Part shown: in pieces, positions 17,018 through 25,879 of the stretch
Position numbering within the stretch: the first letter of the stretch is position 1
Layout of the letters: each line of letters opens with the position of its first letter
Program-made: the position numbers and the translations under genes
Notes under the pieces: model-generated
What the model saw: the letters and a program-made list of their open reading frames with translations, nothing else
Databases searched by the model: none
What the model was told of the DNA's origin: nothing
NCBI RefSeq assembly: GCF_009805585.1
Contig: NZ_VHIN01000009.1
Span: 124,001 to 188,000, forward strand
Source: Glutamicibacter sp. JC586
GTDB lineage: Bacteria > Actinomycetota > Actinomycetes > Actinomycetales > Micrococcaceae
DNA: 64,000 bases
Direction: 5' to 3'

Positions 17018-18379
17018 ATGTCTGTCGCGTTAGTTTCAATCTTGATCTTGGCGGTGATGTTCATCATTGCCACAATTTTCCCCATTAACATGGGTGCCTT
17101 GGCCTTTGTCGGAGCATTCCTGCTGGGCACCGTCTTCCTTGGAATGGACACCAAAGAAATACTCGCCAGTTTCCCCGGCGGCCTGTTCCTCACCCTAGCG
17201 GGCGTCACCTACCTCTTTGCCATTGCCCAAAATAACGGCACCATCGACATACTGGTGGATAAAGCCGTCAAACTGGTGGACAGCCGAATCTCACTGATCC
17301 CCTGGGTCATGTTTGTCATCACCGCGGCCATCACCGCCATTGGTGCCCTCGGCCCAGCAGCGGTAGCGATCATCGCACCGATCGCACTGAACTTCGCGCA
17401 GCGCTACAAGATCAACCCACTAATGATGGGCATGCTCGTGGTTCACGGTGCACAAGCCGGCGGCTTCTCCCCAATCGCGGTCTATGGCGTGATCGTCAAC
17501 GGACTGATCGAAAAGGCTGGTTTCGATTTCAGCTCCACCGCGCTGTTCCTGACCAGCTTCATCTTCAACTTGGTCATTGCCATCGTTCTGTTCATCGTCT
17601 TGGGCGGACGGCAACTCGTCGGCCAGCGCGCCGGTGCTATCGCTGAACATGTTGCCAAAGCTCGCCTGGAAGTTTCCGCCGGCGCCCATGCAGCAGACGT
17701 TGACTTCAAGAGCAGTGGCTCGGGCACCTACGGGCCACGCGATCCAGCCGGCGACGGTGCAGCACCCCATGAACCAGGTCAGCGTTTCGGTCAGGTCATG
17801 ACCATCATTGGTTTGATTGCCTTGGCAGTAGTCGCCCTGGGCTTCAAGGTGGACGTTGGATTTGTCTCCATCACCATCGCGGTGTTCCTTGCCCTGGTAA
17901 ACCCAAAGGCGCAGAAGGGTGCCGTAAACAAGATCAGCTGGGCCACGGTGCTATTGATTTGCGGCATGCTCACCTTTGTTGGCGTGCTCGAAGAAGCTGG
18001 CACCATCGAATACGTTTCCAACAGCGTTGCTGGTCTGGGTGCACCACTACTGGCCGGCCTGTTGATCTGTTACATCGGCGCCGTCGTTTCCGCTTTTGCT
18101 TCCTCCACCGCTATTTTGGCCGCACTGATTCCGCTGGCCATTCCGTTCCTGAATACCGGATCCATCAGCGCTACCGGCCTAATCTGCGCACTGGCCATCG
18201 CCTCGACCGTAGTTGATGTCTCGCCTTTCTCCACCAATGGAGCACTGGTGCTGGCCAATGCCCCCGAAGGTACCGACAAGGACCGCTTCTACAAGCAGGT
18301 CTTGGGCTACGGAGGAATCGTTGTACTGGTTGGTCCGGTGCTGGCCTGGGCACTACTGGTGTTGCCCGGCTGGCTCTAA
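17018..18379 (+). CDS. matC: MatC-type dicarboxylate (malonate) carrier
   Basis: Integral membrane transporter of 453 residues. ATG 17018 has AAAGGA nine bases upstream; an in-frame GTG at 16958 is unlikely. The N-terminal ~150 residues match the MatC_N domain pattern: INMGALAFVGAFLLG, GGLFLTLAGVTYLFAIAQNNGTID, and GALGPAAVAIIAP, which are characteristic of the rhizobial malonate carrier. There are about 11-12 hydrophobic helices and a hydrophilic central loop (residues ~210-255, Gly/His-rich). Gene order with a GntR regulator upstream mimics the mat operon, so malonate or a close analogue is the likely substrate; other C4-dicarboxylates remain possible. Confidence 0.75.
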   Translation: MSVALVSILILAVMFIIATIFPINMGALAFVGAFLLGTVFLGMDTKEILASFPGGLFLTLAGVTYLFAIAQNNGTIDILVDKAVKLVDSRISLIPWVMFVITAAITAIGALGPAAVAIIAPIALNFAQRYKINPLMMGMLVVHGAQAGGFSPIAVYGVIVNGLIEKAGFDFSSTALFLTSFIFNLVIAIVLFIVLGGRQLVGQRAGAIAEHVAKARLEVSAGAHAADVDFKSSGSGTYGPRDPAGDGAAPHEPGQRFGQVMTIIGLIALAVVALGFKVDVGFVSITIAVFLALVNPKAQKGAVNKISWATVLLICGMLTFVGVLEEAGTIEYVSNSVAGLGAPLLAGLLICYIGAVVSAFASSTAILAALIPLAIPFLNTGSISATGLICALAIASTVVDVSPFSTNGALVLANAPEGTDKDRFYKQVLGYGGIVVLVGPVLAWALLVLPGWL

Positions 18380-18422
18380 GCGGCACCCTGAACACCATTC
18401 GAAAAATCTTTAGGAGGCTGAT

Positions 18423-19667
18423 ATGAGTTCAACAAAAGAAAAACACTCGACTGCTACCAACATGGACGGCGCAGGGCCGAGCACGATCGGACCCCTAAGC
18501 GGCTACGTCATCCTTGACCTCACCCGTGCCTTGGCTGGTCCGCACGCCGGAATGATGATGGGTGATCTTGGTGCCAAGGTCATCAAAATTGAAAGCGTTG
18601 ACGTTGGGGATGACACCCGAGGCTGGGGCCCACCCTTCGTGGGCCCTGAAGAGAATCCCCAGGCCACCTACTTCCTGTCCTGCAACCGCAATAAGCTCTC
18701 ACTTTCGCTAAATCTGAAAGATCAAGAGCACAAGGCCAAACTTGTAGAGCTGATCAAGAATAGCGATGTTCTGATGGAAAACTTCCGAGCTGGTGTTTTG
18801 GATCGTCTGGGCTTCAGCGTGCAAGTCCTGCACGAGTTGAACCCGCGCCTGGTAATCATGTCGATCACCGGTTTTGGTCACGACGGTCCAGAAGCCCATC
18901 GCAGCGGCTACGACCAGATCTTGCAGGGCGAAGCCGGCCTGATGTCCATAACTGGGTCGGGTCCCGAGGATCCGCAAAAGGTCGGCGTTCCCATCGCTGA
19001 TCTGCTCTCGGGAATGTACGGCGCCTATGGAGTGCTCGCAGCCTTGTTGGAGCGCGAAAAAACCGGGCTCGGACAGGTGGTGCGCACTTCCCTGCTGGCC
19101 TCCATTATTGGTGTGCATGCCTTCCAAGGAACCCGTGCCACCGTGGCCGGCCAGAACCCGCAAGCCATCGGAAACCACCACCCATCCATCGCACCCTATG
19201 GTTTGTACGCATGCAAGGACTCCAAGATACAGATCAGTATCGGCAGCCAGAAACTGTGGCAGAATTTTGCCACCACCTTCAACCTGCCCGCAGATGATCC
19301 GCGTTTTGTTGATAATCAGTCCCGTGTGGCCAACCGCCCCGCGCTCAACCTACTCATCGAGCAGGGATTCGCACAGTACAACGCTGAAGATCTCTTAAGG
19401 ATCCTCGATGACGCCGGCATCCCTTCGGGCAAGGTGCGCAGCATTGAAGAAGTATATGAATGGGAACAGGTGAAATCTCAAGGACTCATCGTTGAGGTGG
19501 AGCATGAAGTTCTAGGCAAGATCAATTTGCCCGGCCCACCCTTGCGCTTCTTCGATCCGGCCACCAACAAGGAGACCACACGCACCGCGCATGCTGCCCC
19601 GCCGGTATTGAACTCGGACGCAGATGAAATTGAGCAATGGCTGCTCTCACGCAAGGAGGGTAGGTAG
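18423..19667 (+). CDS. Class III (CaiB/BaiF-type) CoA-transferase
   Basis: 414 residues beginning after a strong TAGGAGG ribosome site. The N-terminal signature ILDLTRALAGPHAGMMMGDLGAKVIKIE is diagnostic of family III CoA-transferases, and the catalytic Asp193 lies in GVPIADLLSGMYG (equivalent to Asp169 of formyl-CoA transferase). These cytoplasmic enzymes move CoA between carboxylates. Sitting between a MatC-type carrier and a carboxyltransferase-like protein, it is best placed to convert an imported dicarboxylate such as malonate to its CoA thioester, using acetyl-CoA or succinyl-CoA as donor. The substrate is inference; its stop codon directly abuts the next ATG. Confidence 0.85.
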   Translation: MSSTKEKHSTATNMDGAGPSTIGPLSGYVILDLTRALAGPHAGMMMGDLGAKVIKIESVDVGDDTRGWGPPFVGPEENPQATYFLSCNRNKLSLSLNLKDQEHKAKLVELIKNSDVLMENFRAGVLDRLGFSVQVLHELNPRLVIMSITGFGHDGPEAHRSGYDQILQGEAGLMSITGSGPEDPQKVGVPIADLLSGMYGAYGVLAALLEREKTGLGQVVRTSLLASIIGVHAFQGTRATVAGQNPQAIGNHHPSIAPYGLYACKDSKIQISIGSQKLWQNFATTFNLPADDPRFVDNQSRVANRPALNLLIEQGFAQYNAEDLLRILDDAGIPSGKVRSIEEVYEWEQVKSQGLIVEVEHEVLGKINLPGPPLRFFDPATNKETTRTAHAAPPVLNSDADEIEQWLLSRKEGR

Positions 19668-21176
19668 ATGAACACTTCGACAATGCGTATCGATGCTGCC
19701 ACGCTACTGGATATCGTGTTGGATGCTGGCTCCTTTGAGTCATGGGACCAGACCCCGATCCAACCACCACTAAGCGATGAGTACGCCGCGGACCTGCACG
19801 CAGCGACGGCTAAAAGCGGAACCGACGAGGCGGTTATCACCGGTAAAGGTCGGATCCACGGCCGCGAGGTTGCGGTAATCGTCTCCGAGTTTAGATTTCT
19901 GGCTGGTTCCATCGGTCAGGCAGCAGTGCAGCGCATCGTAGCTGCGATTCAGCGAGCCACCGCGCTCAAGCTTCCGTTGCTGGCAGGTCCCGCCTCGGGT
20001 GGTACGCGCATGCAGGAAGGCACGCTGGCCTTCTTGGGAATGGTGGCCATTACCGATGCGGTCCGCCGCCATAAGGAAGCCGGGCTGCCCTATCTGGTGT
20101 ATCTGCGCCACCCGACCACTGGCGGTGTGATGGCCTCATGGGGTTCGCTCGGGCACATTACCGTGGCCGAGCCCGGTGCACTACTAGGCTTCTTGGGCCC
20201 ACGAGTGTATGAAGCTCTGTATGACCAGAAGTTCCCGGATGGGGTGCAAGTTTCGGAGAATCTGTTCCGTAAGGGACTGATCGATGCGGTGGTCCCAGCC
20301 GATGAGCTCTCGAACTTGGTGAATCGGGCCCTATCAATTCTTCAACCGTCCCCCACCAAAAATAGCTTCCCTGCCCCTATGGGCCAGTCCTATTCACGGG
20401 GTAACAAGGATGTCTGGGATTCGGTTCTTGCTAGCCGTAACCCGCGTCGCCCAGACACGAGAATGTTGTTGGCGACCGCCGACGAAGCGTTGCCACTAAA
20501 CGGTACCGGTCAGGGCGAAAAAGATCCCGGCCTGATACTGGCCTTGGCCCGTTTTGGCGATCAGGCCTGCGTGGTGATTGGGCAACAACGTCCTCGACAC
20601 CCAGAAACTGCCAGCTTGGGTCCAGCCTCATTGCGGGAGGCTCGTCGAGGCATGCAGTTGGCTCAGGAGCTGAAGCTACCGTTGGTGACCATCATCGATA
20701 CCACCGGTGCCGAATTATCCGTGCAGTCAGAAGAAGGTGGGCTAGCCGGAGAAATCGCGCGGTCCCTCAATGAGCTCATCGGTTTGCGAACCGCTTCGGT
20801 GTCGGTGCTTCTGGGGCAGGGAACCGGAGGTGCCGCGCTAGCGTTGCTTCCCGCGGACCGGACGCTGGCTGCGGAAAATTCTTGGTTATCCCCCTTGCCA
20901 CCCGAAGGCGCCAGCGCCATCATTCACCGCAGCACCGATAAAGCTCCCGAGATGGCGCGGCAGCAGAAAATCGGTGTGCCGGCGTTGTGTGAAGCAGGTT
21001 TGGTGGACCACGTGGTGGAAGAACAGGTGGATGCTTCGAAGCAGCCGCGTGAATTCTGTCAACAGCTTGGCTTAGCCATTGCTGCAGAAATTTCCTTGGC
21101 CCGGGCCATCCCGGATGCACACCGTTTGGCCCGCCGACAGCTGAAATTCCAGCGCATCGGCGAAGCTGAAGCCTAG
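19668..21176 (+). CDS. Fused AccD/AccA-like carboxyltransferase (AccD3 type), possible biotin-free malonyl-CoA decarboxylase
   Basis: 502 residues made of two crotonase-fold halves. Residues ~1-230 resemble the AccD (beta) subunit, with SGGTRMQEG (110-118) and PTTGGVMASWGSLGH (149-163), but lack the Cys4 zinc ribbon of true AccD. Residues ~285-490 resemble AccA (alpha), with TIIDTTGAELSVQSEEGG and SPEGASAIIH-like segments. Mycobacterium tuberculosis AccD3 has the same build and no settled role. No biotin carboxylase or biotin-carrier gene is nearby, unlike for a working carboxylase. With matC and the CoA-transferase, the simplest reading is decarboxylation of malonyl-CoA to acetyl-CoA; a housekeeping carboxyltransferase is the alternative. 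Start codon abuts the previous stop. Confidence 0.75.
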   Translation: MNTSTMRIDAATLLDIVLDAGSFESWDQTPIQPPLSDEYAADLHAATAKSGTDEAVITGKGRIHGREVAVIVSEFRFLAGSIGQAAVQRIVAAIQRATALKLPLLAGPASGGTRMQEGTLAFLGMVAITDAVRRHKEAGLPYLVYLRHPTTGGVMASWGSLGHITVAEPGALLGFLGPRVYEALYDQKFPDGVQVSENLFRKGLIDAVVPADELSNLVNRALSILQPSPTKNSFPAPMGQSYSRGNKDVWDSVLASRNPRRPDTRMLLATADEALPLNGTGQGEKDPGLILALARFGDQACVVIGQQRPRHPETASLGPASLREARRGMQLAQELKLPLVTIIDTTGAELSVQSEEGGLAGEIARSLNELIGLRTASVSVLLGQGTGGAALALLPADRTLAAENSWLSPLPPEGASAIIHRSTDKAPEMARQQKIGVPALCEAGLVDHVVEEQVDASKQPREFCQQLGLAIAAEISLARAIPDAHRLARRQLKFQRIGEAEA

Positions 21177-21188
21177 GCCCACGTACAA

Positions 21189-21245
21189 CACAGCGGTTCG
21201 AGCCCTTGACAGTTCTTGTCTTGGGGCTCGAACCGCTGTGCTTTG
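21189..21245 (+). terminator. Intrinsic terminator of the matC operon
   Basis: Perfect 17-base arms (21189-21205 and 21224-21240) with an 18-base loop, followed by CTTTG. It ends only about 30 bases before the ABC-F start codon. Confidence 0.85.
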
Positions 21246-21275
21246 TGCAGCTTTCAGCACACTAAACTTAATTCC

Positions 21276-22916
21276 ATGACTGCAACGCTCGTGGCCAAAG
21301 ACCTCTCTGGTGGCCACGCCCACCGAACCCTGTTTTCTTCGCTGAGCTTTACCGCTAGCTCCTCAGATGTGTACGGGGTGGTGGGCGCCAACGGCGCCGG
21401 CAAATCAACGTTGCTGTCATTGTTGGCCAAGGCAGCTACACCACAGGCCGGATCGGTGAGCACCGCCCCAGACTCAGCATTCATCGGCTGGCTACCTCAG
21501 GAACATGAACGCATCCCGGGTGAAACCATCACCGATTATTTGGCCCGCCGCACCGGATGTGCCCAGGCCACCGCTCGCATGGAAGAAACCACAGAGGAAC
21601 TAGGTAGCGGCAAGCCCGGCGCCGACGATGCCTACGCCACGGCCTTTGACCATTGGATGGCCTCCGGGGCGATGGACCTTGAAGACCGCATTCCCGAAGT
21701 GCTGGCCAAATTGGGCTTCACTCTGGCCTTAGACACCGAGATGTCTTCACTCTCCGGTGGACAAGTGGCACGCGTAGCCTTGGCTGCCTTGTTGCTTTCC
21801 CGCTTTGACATCGTATTGCTCGATGAACCGACCAATGATCTGGACCTTGCGGGACTCGAACTGCTCGAAGAGTTCATCAATTCCTTGCGCTCCCCAGTCA
21901 TTCTGGTGTCCCACGACCGAGAGTTTCTGGCTCGTTGCACCACCGGCATTATTGAGCTAGATCTGGCCCAGAATAAAGTGGCGGTCTATGAAGGCGGCTA
22001 CGACTCGTATCTGGCCGAAAGGGCTATCAACCGTAGCCACGCTCGCGAGGCCTACGAACAATTCGAGAATCAAAAAGCAGACCTGGTTTCCCGCGCCCGC
22101 ACGCAACGCGAGTGGTCATCCCAAGGCGTACGCAATGCCATGCGTAAAGCACCGGATAACGACAAGATCCGCCGTCGAGCCAATAGCGAATCTTCGGAAA
22201 AGCAGGCCGCTAAGGTCCGACAAATGGAATCTCGGATCTCTCGTTTAGAAGAAGTGGAAGAACCTCGCAAGGAGTGGGTTCTGCAATTCTCCATTGCGGC
22301 TGCCCCGCGTGGCTCCTCGGTGATGTGCACACTCAATGAAGCTCAACGACAACTTGGCCAGTACAGCGTTGGACCGGTCTCGGTCCAGGTGAATTCCGAT
22401 GACCGTATCGGAATTACCGGTCCAAACGGCGCCGGTAAATCCACATTGCTGAACATGCTGCTTGGCAAGATTGCTCCGGATCAAGGAAGCGCGTCGCTAG
22501 GTAGCTCTGTGAGCATTGGCGAAATCGATCAGGCCCGCACCCAGTTACCGGCAGATCTGAGCCTCGGGGCAGCATTTGAACAAGCTGTTCCCGAATTCTC
22601 TTCGGCCGAGGTGCGCACCCTCTTGGCAAAATTTGGGCTTAAAGCCGACCAGTCAAATGCTTTGGTCCGCTCGCTGTCCCCCGGTGAACGTACTCGGGCT
22701 TCAATGGCTTTACTTCAAGCCCGCGGAGTCAATCTTCTGGTGCTTGATGAGCCAACTAACCACTTGGACGTGCCAGCTATCGAGCAACTCGAAGAAGCAC
22801 TTGAAGTCTACGAAGGCGCCCTACTGCTGGTCACGCACGACCGTAGGCTGCTAGAAAATGTCCGCCTGACCACGCGCTGGGAAATCACCGACGGCGAACT
22901 CACTGTCCAGTATTAA
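21276..22916 (+). CDS. ABC-F family ATPase (ribosome-associated)
   Basis: 547 residues with two nucleotide-binding domains in tandem and no membrane segments. Domain 1 has Walker A GANGAGKST, signature LSGGQVAR and Walker B LLDEPTND; domain 2 has GPNGAGKST, LSPGERTR and LVLDEPTNH. The interdomain linker (about residues 235-325) is charged and helical. ABC-F proteins bind the ribosomal E site; some protect against macrolide, lincosamide or pleuromutilin drugs, others are translation factors, and sequence reading cannot decide. ATG 21276 has no Shine-Dalgarno but a TAAACT element ends seven bases upstream, suggesting a leaderless transcript. Monocistronic. Confidence 0.85.
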   Translation: MTATLVAKDLSGGHAHRTLFSSLSFTASSSDVYGVVGANGAGKSTLLSLLAKAATPQAGSVSTAPDSAFIGWLPQEHERIPGETITDYLARRTGCAQATARMEETTEELGSGKPGADDAYATAFDHWMASGAMDLEDRIPEVLAKLGFTLALDTEMSSLSGGQVARVALAALLLSRFDIVLLDEPTNDLDLAGLELLEEFINSLRSPVILVSHDREFLARCTTGIIELDLAQNKVAVYEGGYDSYLAERAINRSHAREAYEQFENQKADLVSRARTQREWSSQGVRNAMRKAPDNDKIRRRANSESSEKQAAKVRQMESRISRLEEVEEPRKEWVLQFSIAAAPRGSSVMCTLNEAQRQLGQYSVGPVSVQVNSDDRIGITGPNGAGKSTLLNMLLGKIAPDQGSASLGSSVSIGEIDQARTQLPADLSLGAAFEQAVPEFSSAEVRTLLAKFGLKADQSNALVRSLSPGERTRASMALLQARGVNLLVLDEPTNHLDVPAIEQLEEALEVYEGALLLVTHDRRLLENVRLTTRWEITDGELTVQY

Positions 22917-23012
22917 CACTGGCTAGGTAGCAGGACTTTTATAGTTCGTTCACAGTCTCGTGCCGTAGTCTTGAACGCATAGGAGCCGAGACTTTCAGTT
23001 CTTTCGACTGAG

Positions 23013-24143
23013 ATGTCGCCCCGCTACCACAGCCTAGGAAACGACTTGAGTAGCAGTTCCATTCTTCAGCCCTCCGCACCATCAAACCGGCCCGGAGACC
23101 CCAAAAGCTTTTTCCACGTTAAGAAACTCGTCCAAGATGCAGGCCTATCTGGACGACGTCGCGCACACTACCTAGGACTTGGCTCTGTACTGGTGATCTT
23201 GCTTGGTTCAGCGATTGCTGGATCCATTCTTTTGGGCCACAGTTGGTATCAGCTATTGATTGCTGCAGCCTTGGGAATTTTATTGACTCAGTTCGCATTC
23301 CTGGCACATGAGGCGGCGCACCGTCAGATCCTGTCTTCGGGCAAGACCAATGACAAGCTTGGTCGTTTTTTGGCCAACGTGGTTGTGGGCATCAGCTACC
23401 AGTGGTGGATGAATAAGCACAACAAGCACCATGCCACACCCAATACCATTGGCAAGGACCCGGACATTGAATGGGACACCATTTCCTTCCAGCCCGCTGA
23501 TGCCAAACGACAGCGCGGTTTCCTGAAATGGATCACGGAACGTCAGGGCTATCTGTTCTTCCCTCTGCTGACCATGGAAGGATTAAATCTTCATATTCAG
23601 TCGATCCGTTACTTGTTCACTGCAGAGCGCACGAAGCGTCGTAAGCGTGAAATTGCCGCCATTGCCTTGCGCGTAGGAATTTACCTTGCGCTGATTTTTG
23701 CCTTATTACCCCTCGGCATGGCCTTCGCTTTCATTGGAGTTCAGCTAGCAGTCTTCGGTATCTACATGGGCGCTTCCTTCGCCCCGAACCACAAGGGCAT
23801 GCCCATGGTTCCCGGCGATGCGCGTATCGATTTCTTCTCACGCCAAGTTCTAACCAGCCGCAATATTATGGCTCGCTCCTCCTGGGGCAACCGGATACTC
23901 TCCCACCTCTTTGGTGGTTTGAATTACCAAGTGGAACACCATTTGTTCCCCTCGATGCCCCGTGCCAATCTGGCAGCGGTTTCCGACATCGTGCGTCAGT
24001 ACTGCGCAGAACATCAGATTCCCTACACCGTAGCCGGCATTCGAGAATCCTATGCTCAGGTGATTACCTACCTGAACAAGGTCGGCCTCTCGGCACGAGA
24101 TCCGTTTGATTGCCCCATGGTTTCTGGATACCGCATGAGCTAA
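23013..24143 (+). CDS. Membrane fatty acid desaturase
   Basis: 376-residue acyl-lipid/acyl-CoA desaturase with four membrane helices. The three histidine clusters that hold the di-iron centre are present: HEAAH (99-103), HNKHH (136-140) and QVEHH (306-310); the Gln-first third box is typical of front-end (delta-5/6-like) desaturases and their bacterial relatives. There is no fused cytochrome b5 domain, so an external electron donor is needed. It would introduce double bonds into membrane lipids, likely in cold adaptation. The upstream region has a 7-base inverted repeat, AGTCTCG (22954-22960) and CGAGACT (22987-22993), of unknown meaning. Monocistronic with a terminator after it. Confidence 0.9.
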   Translation: MSPRYHSLGNDLSSSSILQPSAPSNRPGDPKSFFHVKKLVQDAGLSGRRRAHYLGLGSVLVILLGSAIAGSILLGHSWYQLLIAAALGILLTQFAFLAHEAAHRQILSSGKTNDKLGRFLANVVVGISYQWWMNKHNKHHATPNTIGKDPDIEWDTISFQPADAKRQRGFLKWITERQGYLFFPLLTMEGLNLHIQSIRYLFTAERTKRRKREIAAIALRVGIYLALIFALLPLGMAFAFIGVQLAVFGIYMGASFAPNHKGMPMVPGDARIDFFSRQVLTSRNIMARSSWGNRILSHLFGGLNYQVEHHLFPSMPRANLAAVSDIVRQYCAEHQIPYTVAGIRESYAQVITYLNKVGLSARDPFDCPMVSGYRMS

Positions 24144-24173
24144 GAACCACAGATCATTTCGCCATGACGCGAA

Positions 24174-24210
24174 AAGGGACACTGACCAAATGGTCAGTGT
24201 CCCTTCGCTT
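24174..24210. terminator. Bidirectional terminator between desaturase and MFS genes
   Basis: Perfect 15-base arms 24174-24188 and 24191-24205 (AAGGGACACTGACCA and complement), with outer bases allowing a four-base loop, then TCGCTTTACTTT on the plus strand and CGCGTCATGG on the minus strand. It sits between convergent genes. Confidence 0.85.
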
Positions 24211-24221
24211 TACTTTGACGT

Positions 24222-25778
24222 TTAAGGTTGCGCGTCGGCCGGTTGGCTGGGCTCTTTTGGACCCACCACATCGATGGCACCGGTCACCGTACGTGGGGGT
24301 TCATTGGAAACCGGTACGTACTCTTGACGCGTTGAAACACGCTTCTCCGTACGGCTTTGACGCAGGTCGATAATGGCAACTAGCAAGGTGGCAACTACCA
24401 GCAACGAGATCGCTACGAAGGATAATTCCATAGCCACAGAGTAACCGGCGACGTGGTTCAAACCGTAGAACACTGCGGTAATGACCGCGATTCCCACGGC
24501 TGTGCCCACGCGCTGAGAGGTCTGCATTAAACCGCCGGCGCTACCCGAATTGGCCACCGGAACTTCCATGAGGGTCAGAGCTTGGTTTGGGGAAATGATG
24601 AAGCCTTGCGCAATGCCGATAAAGGCCAGCGAGAGCAACATCCACCACACATTGAGGTTGTTGTGCTCTTCAAAGAACACCACAGCAATCGTTGCTAGGA
24701 GCCCGAAGAGCGCGCTAAGCGTTCCGCCGATTAGTAGTTTGCGTCCCAGAGTTGTGGCGTAACGGCCGGCGATATGCGAGCTGAAGGCCGATAGCAGTGC
24801 TGCTGGTAGACAGATCAGACCGGCCTGAAGTGCACTAAATCCTTGGGACGCTTGAACATAGATCGCCACTAGCACCCAGACGCTGGAGACGCCCATGAAG
24901 TACAGCCCGGCGATCAAAGTTCCGTTGGTGAAACTTCGAATTTTGAACAGCGCGAGTTCCACCATGGGTTCGCGACCACGTTCTTTGTAGTTCTTTTCCC
25001 ACACTACCCACAACACCAGCAATACCACCGCCGCAATCAATAGCCACCATAACAGCGGATTTTCGCGGCCTTGGACGAAGGGCAAGAGCAGCGCGAAGAT
25101 GCTCATCGCCAGCAACACCCCGCCCACTGGATCTAGATCTAGGCGTCCAGCGGGTTTGGTGAACAGCGGTTTAGGAAGCCAAATGAGCGCCAAGATGATC
25201 GCGCCGATACCAACGGGAACGTTGATCAAGAAGGTTGAGCGCCAACCGGCATCGGCTCCCAGCCAGTTGATTAGTAACCCGCCAAGCACCGGCCCCACAG
25301 CTACCGAGAAACCAACTACGGTCCCGAGCAAACCATAGGCCCGGCCCCTAGCTGCACCGCGGAAGTGTTGCTGGATCATCCCCATGACTTGAGGGTTCAA
25401 CAGTCCGGAACCAACGCCCATGATAAATCGAGCAATGTTGAGCATCATGGGGTCGGTAGCACATCCTGCCAAAACGCTGGCCACGGTAAAAATGACCAAG
25501 CCCGTCACGAAGACAATACCTCGACCCAACAAATCACCGGCTCGCCCTGCCGCCACCAGTACCACGCCGAAGGTCAGAGCATACCCAGCCAGTACCCACT
25601 GCATGTCCGCTTCACTGGCATGCAATGTGGAACCGATGGAAGGTAGCACCACGTTGACGATGCTCACCGAGACCAGGGACATAAAAATGGCTGCAAGCAG
25701 GACACCAAGCAACCGCCACCGGGCGCCAGAGGAGAGTTCGTCGGTTTCAGGTGGCGCTTGCCTAGGACTGTTCGGCAT
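24222..25778 (-). CDS. MFS drug-efflux transporter, DHA2 (14-TM) family
   Basis: About 518 residues. ATG 25778 is preferred, with an in-frame GTG at 25796 as alternative. The protein has 14 hydrophobic helices; motif A-like GRAGDLLGRG follows helix 2 and the motif-C type segment GPVLGGLLINWLGADAGWRSTFLINVPVG is typical of the EmrB/QacA (DHA2) group of proton-coupled multidrug exporters. A hydrophilic tail of ~50 residues follows. It lies 101 bases downstream of a TetR-type regulator on the same strand, with a 20-base palindrome in between, so it is probably repressed by that protein and induced by its toxic substrate. Confidence 0.85.
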   Translation of the reverse strand: MPNSPRQAPPETDELSSGARWRLLGVLLAAIFMSLVSVSIVNVVLPSIGSTLHASEADMQWVLAGYALTFGVVLVAAGRAGDLLGRGIVFVTGLVIFTVASVLAGCATDPMMLNIARFIMGVGSGLLNPQVMGMIQQHFRGAARGRAYGLLGTVVGFSVAVGPVLGGLLINWLGADAGWRSTFLINVPVGIGAIILALIWLPKPLFTKPAGRLDLDPVGGVLLAMSIFALLLPFVQGRENPLLWWLLIAAVVLLVLWVVWEKNYKERGREPMVELALFKIRSFTNGTLIAGLYFMGVSSVWVLVAIYVQASQGFSALQAGLICLPAALLSAFSSHIAGRYATTLGRKLLIGGTLSALFGLLATIAVVFFEEHNNLNVWWMLLSLAFIGIAQGFIISPNQALTLMEVPVANSGSAGGLMQTSQRVGTAVGIAVITAVFYGLNHVAGYSVAMELSFVAISLLVVATLLVAIIDLRQSRTEKRVSTRQEYVPVSNEPPRTVTGAIDVVGPKEPSQPADAQP

Positions 25779-25803
25779 TGACACTACTTTCAGCACAAGT
25801 TCA

Positions 25804-25823
25804 GGCCCCAGGATCCTGTGGCC
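25804..25823. promoter_or_regulatory. 20-base imperfect palindrome upstream of the MFS gene (candidate TetR operator)
   Basis: GGCCCCAGGATCCTGTGGCC: nine of ten base pairs are symmetric, with a perfect CAGGATCCTG core. It lies 26 bases upstream of the MFS start codon, between it and the TetR-type gene. Inferred to be the regulator's binding site. Confidence 0.45.
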
Positions 25824-25879
25824 TTAGTCCCTACAGCGTAACTTGGTCCGCAATTATTCCGTGACCAGAAGTTTTATGC

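Noticed and set aside
16155-21245. Canonical malonate decarboxylase (mdc) operon
   Set aside because: No acyl-carrier protein, MdcA-type transferase or prosthetic-group synthesis genes are present; only a functional analogy is proposed.
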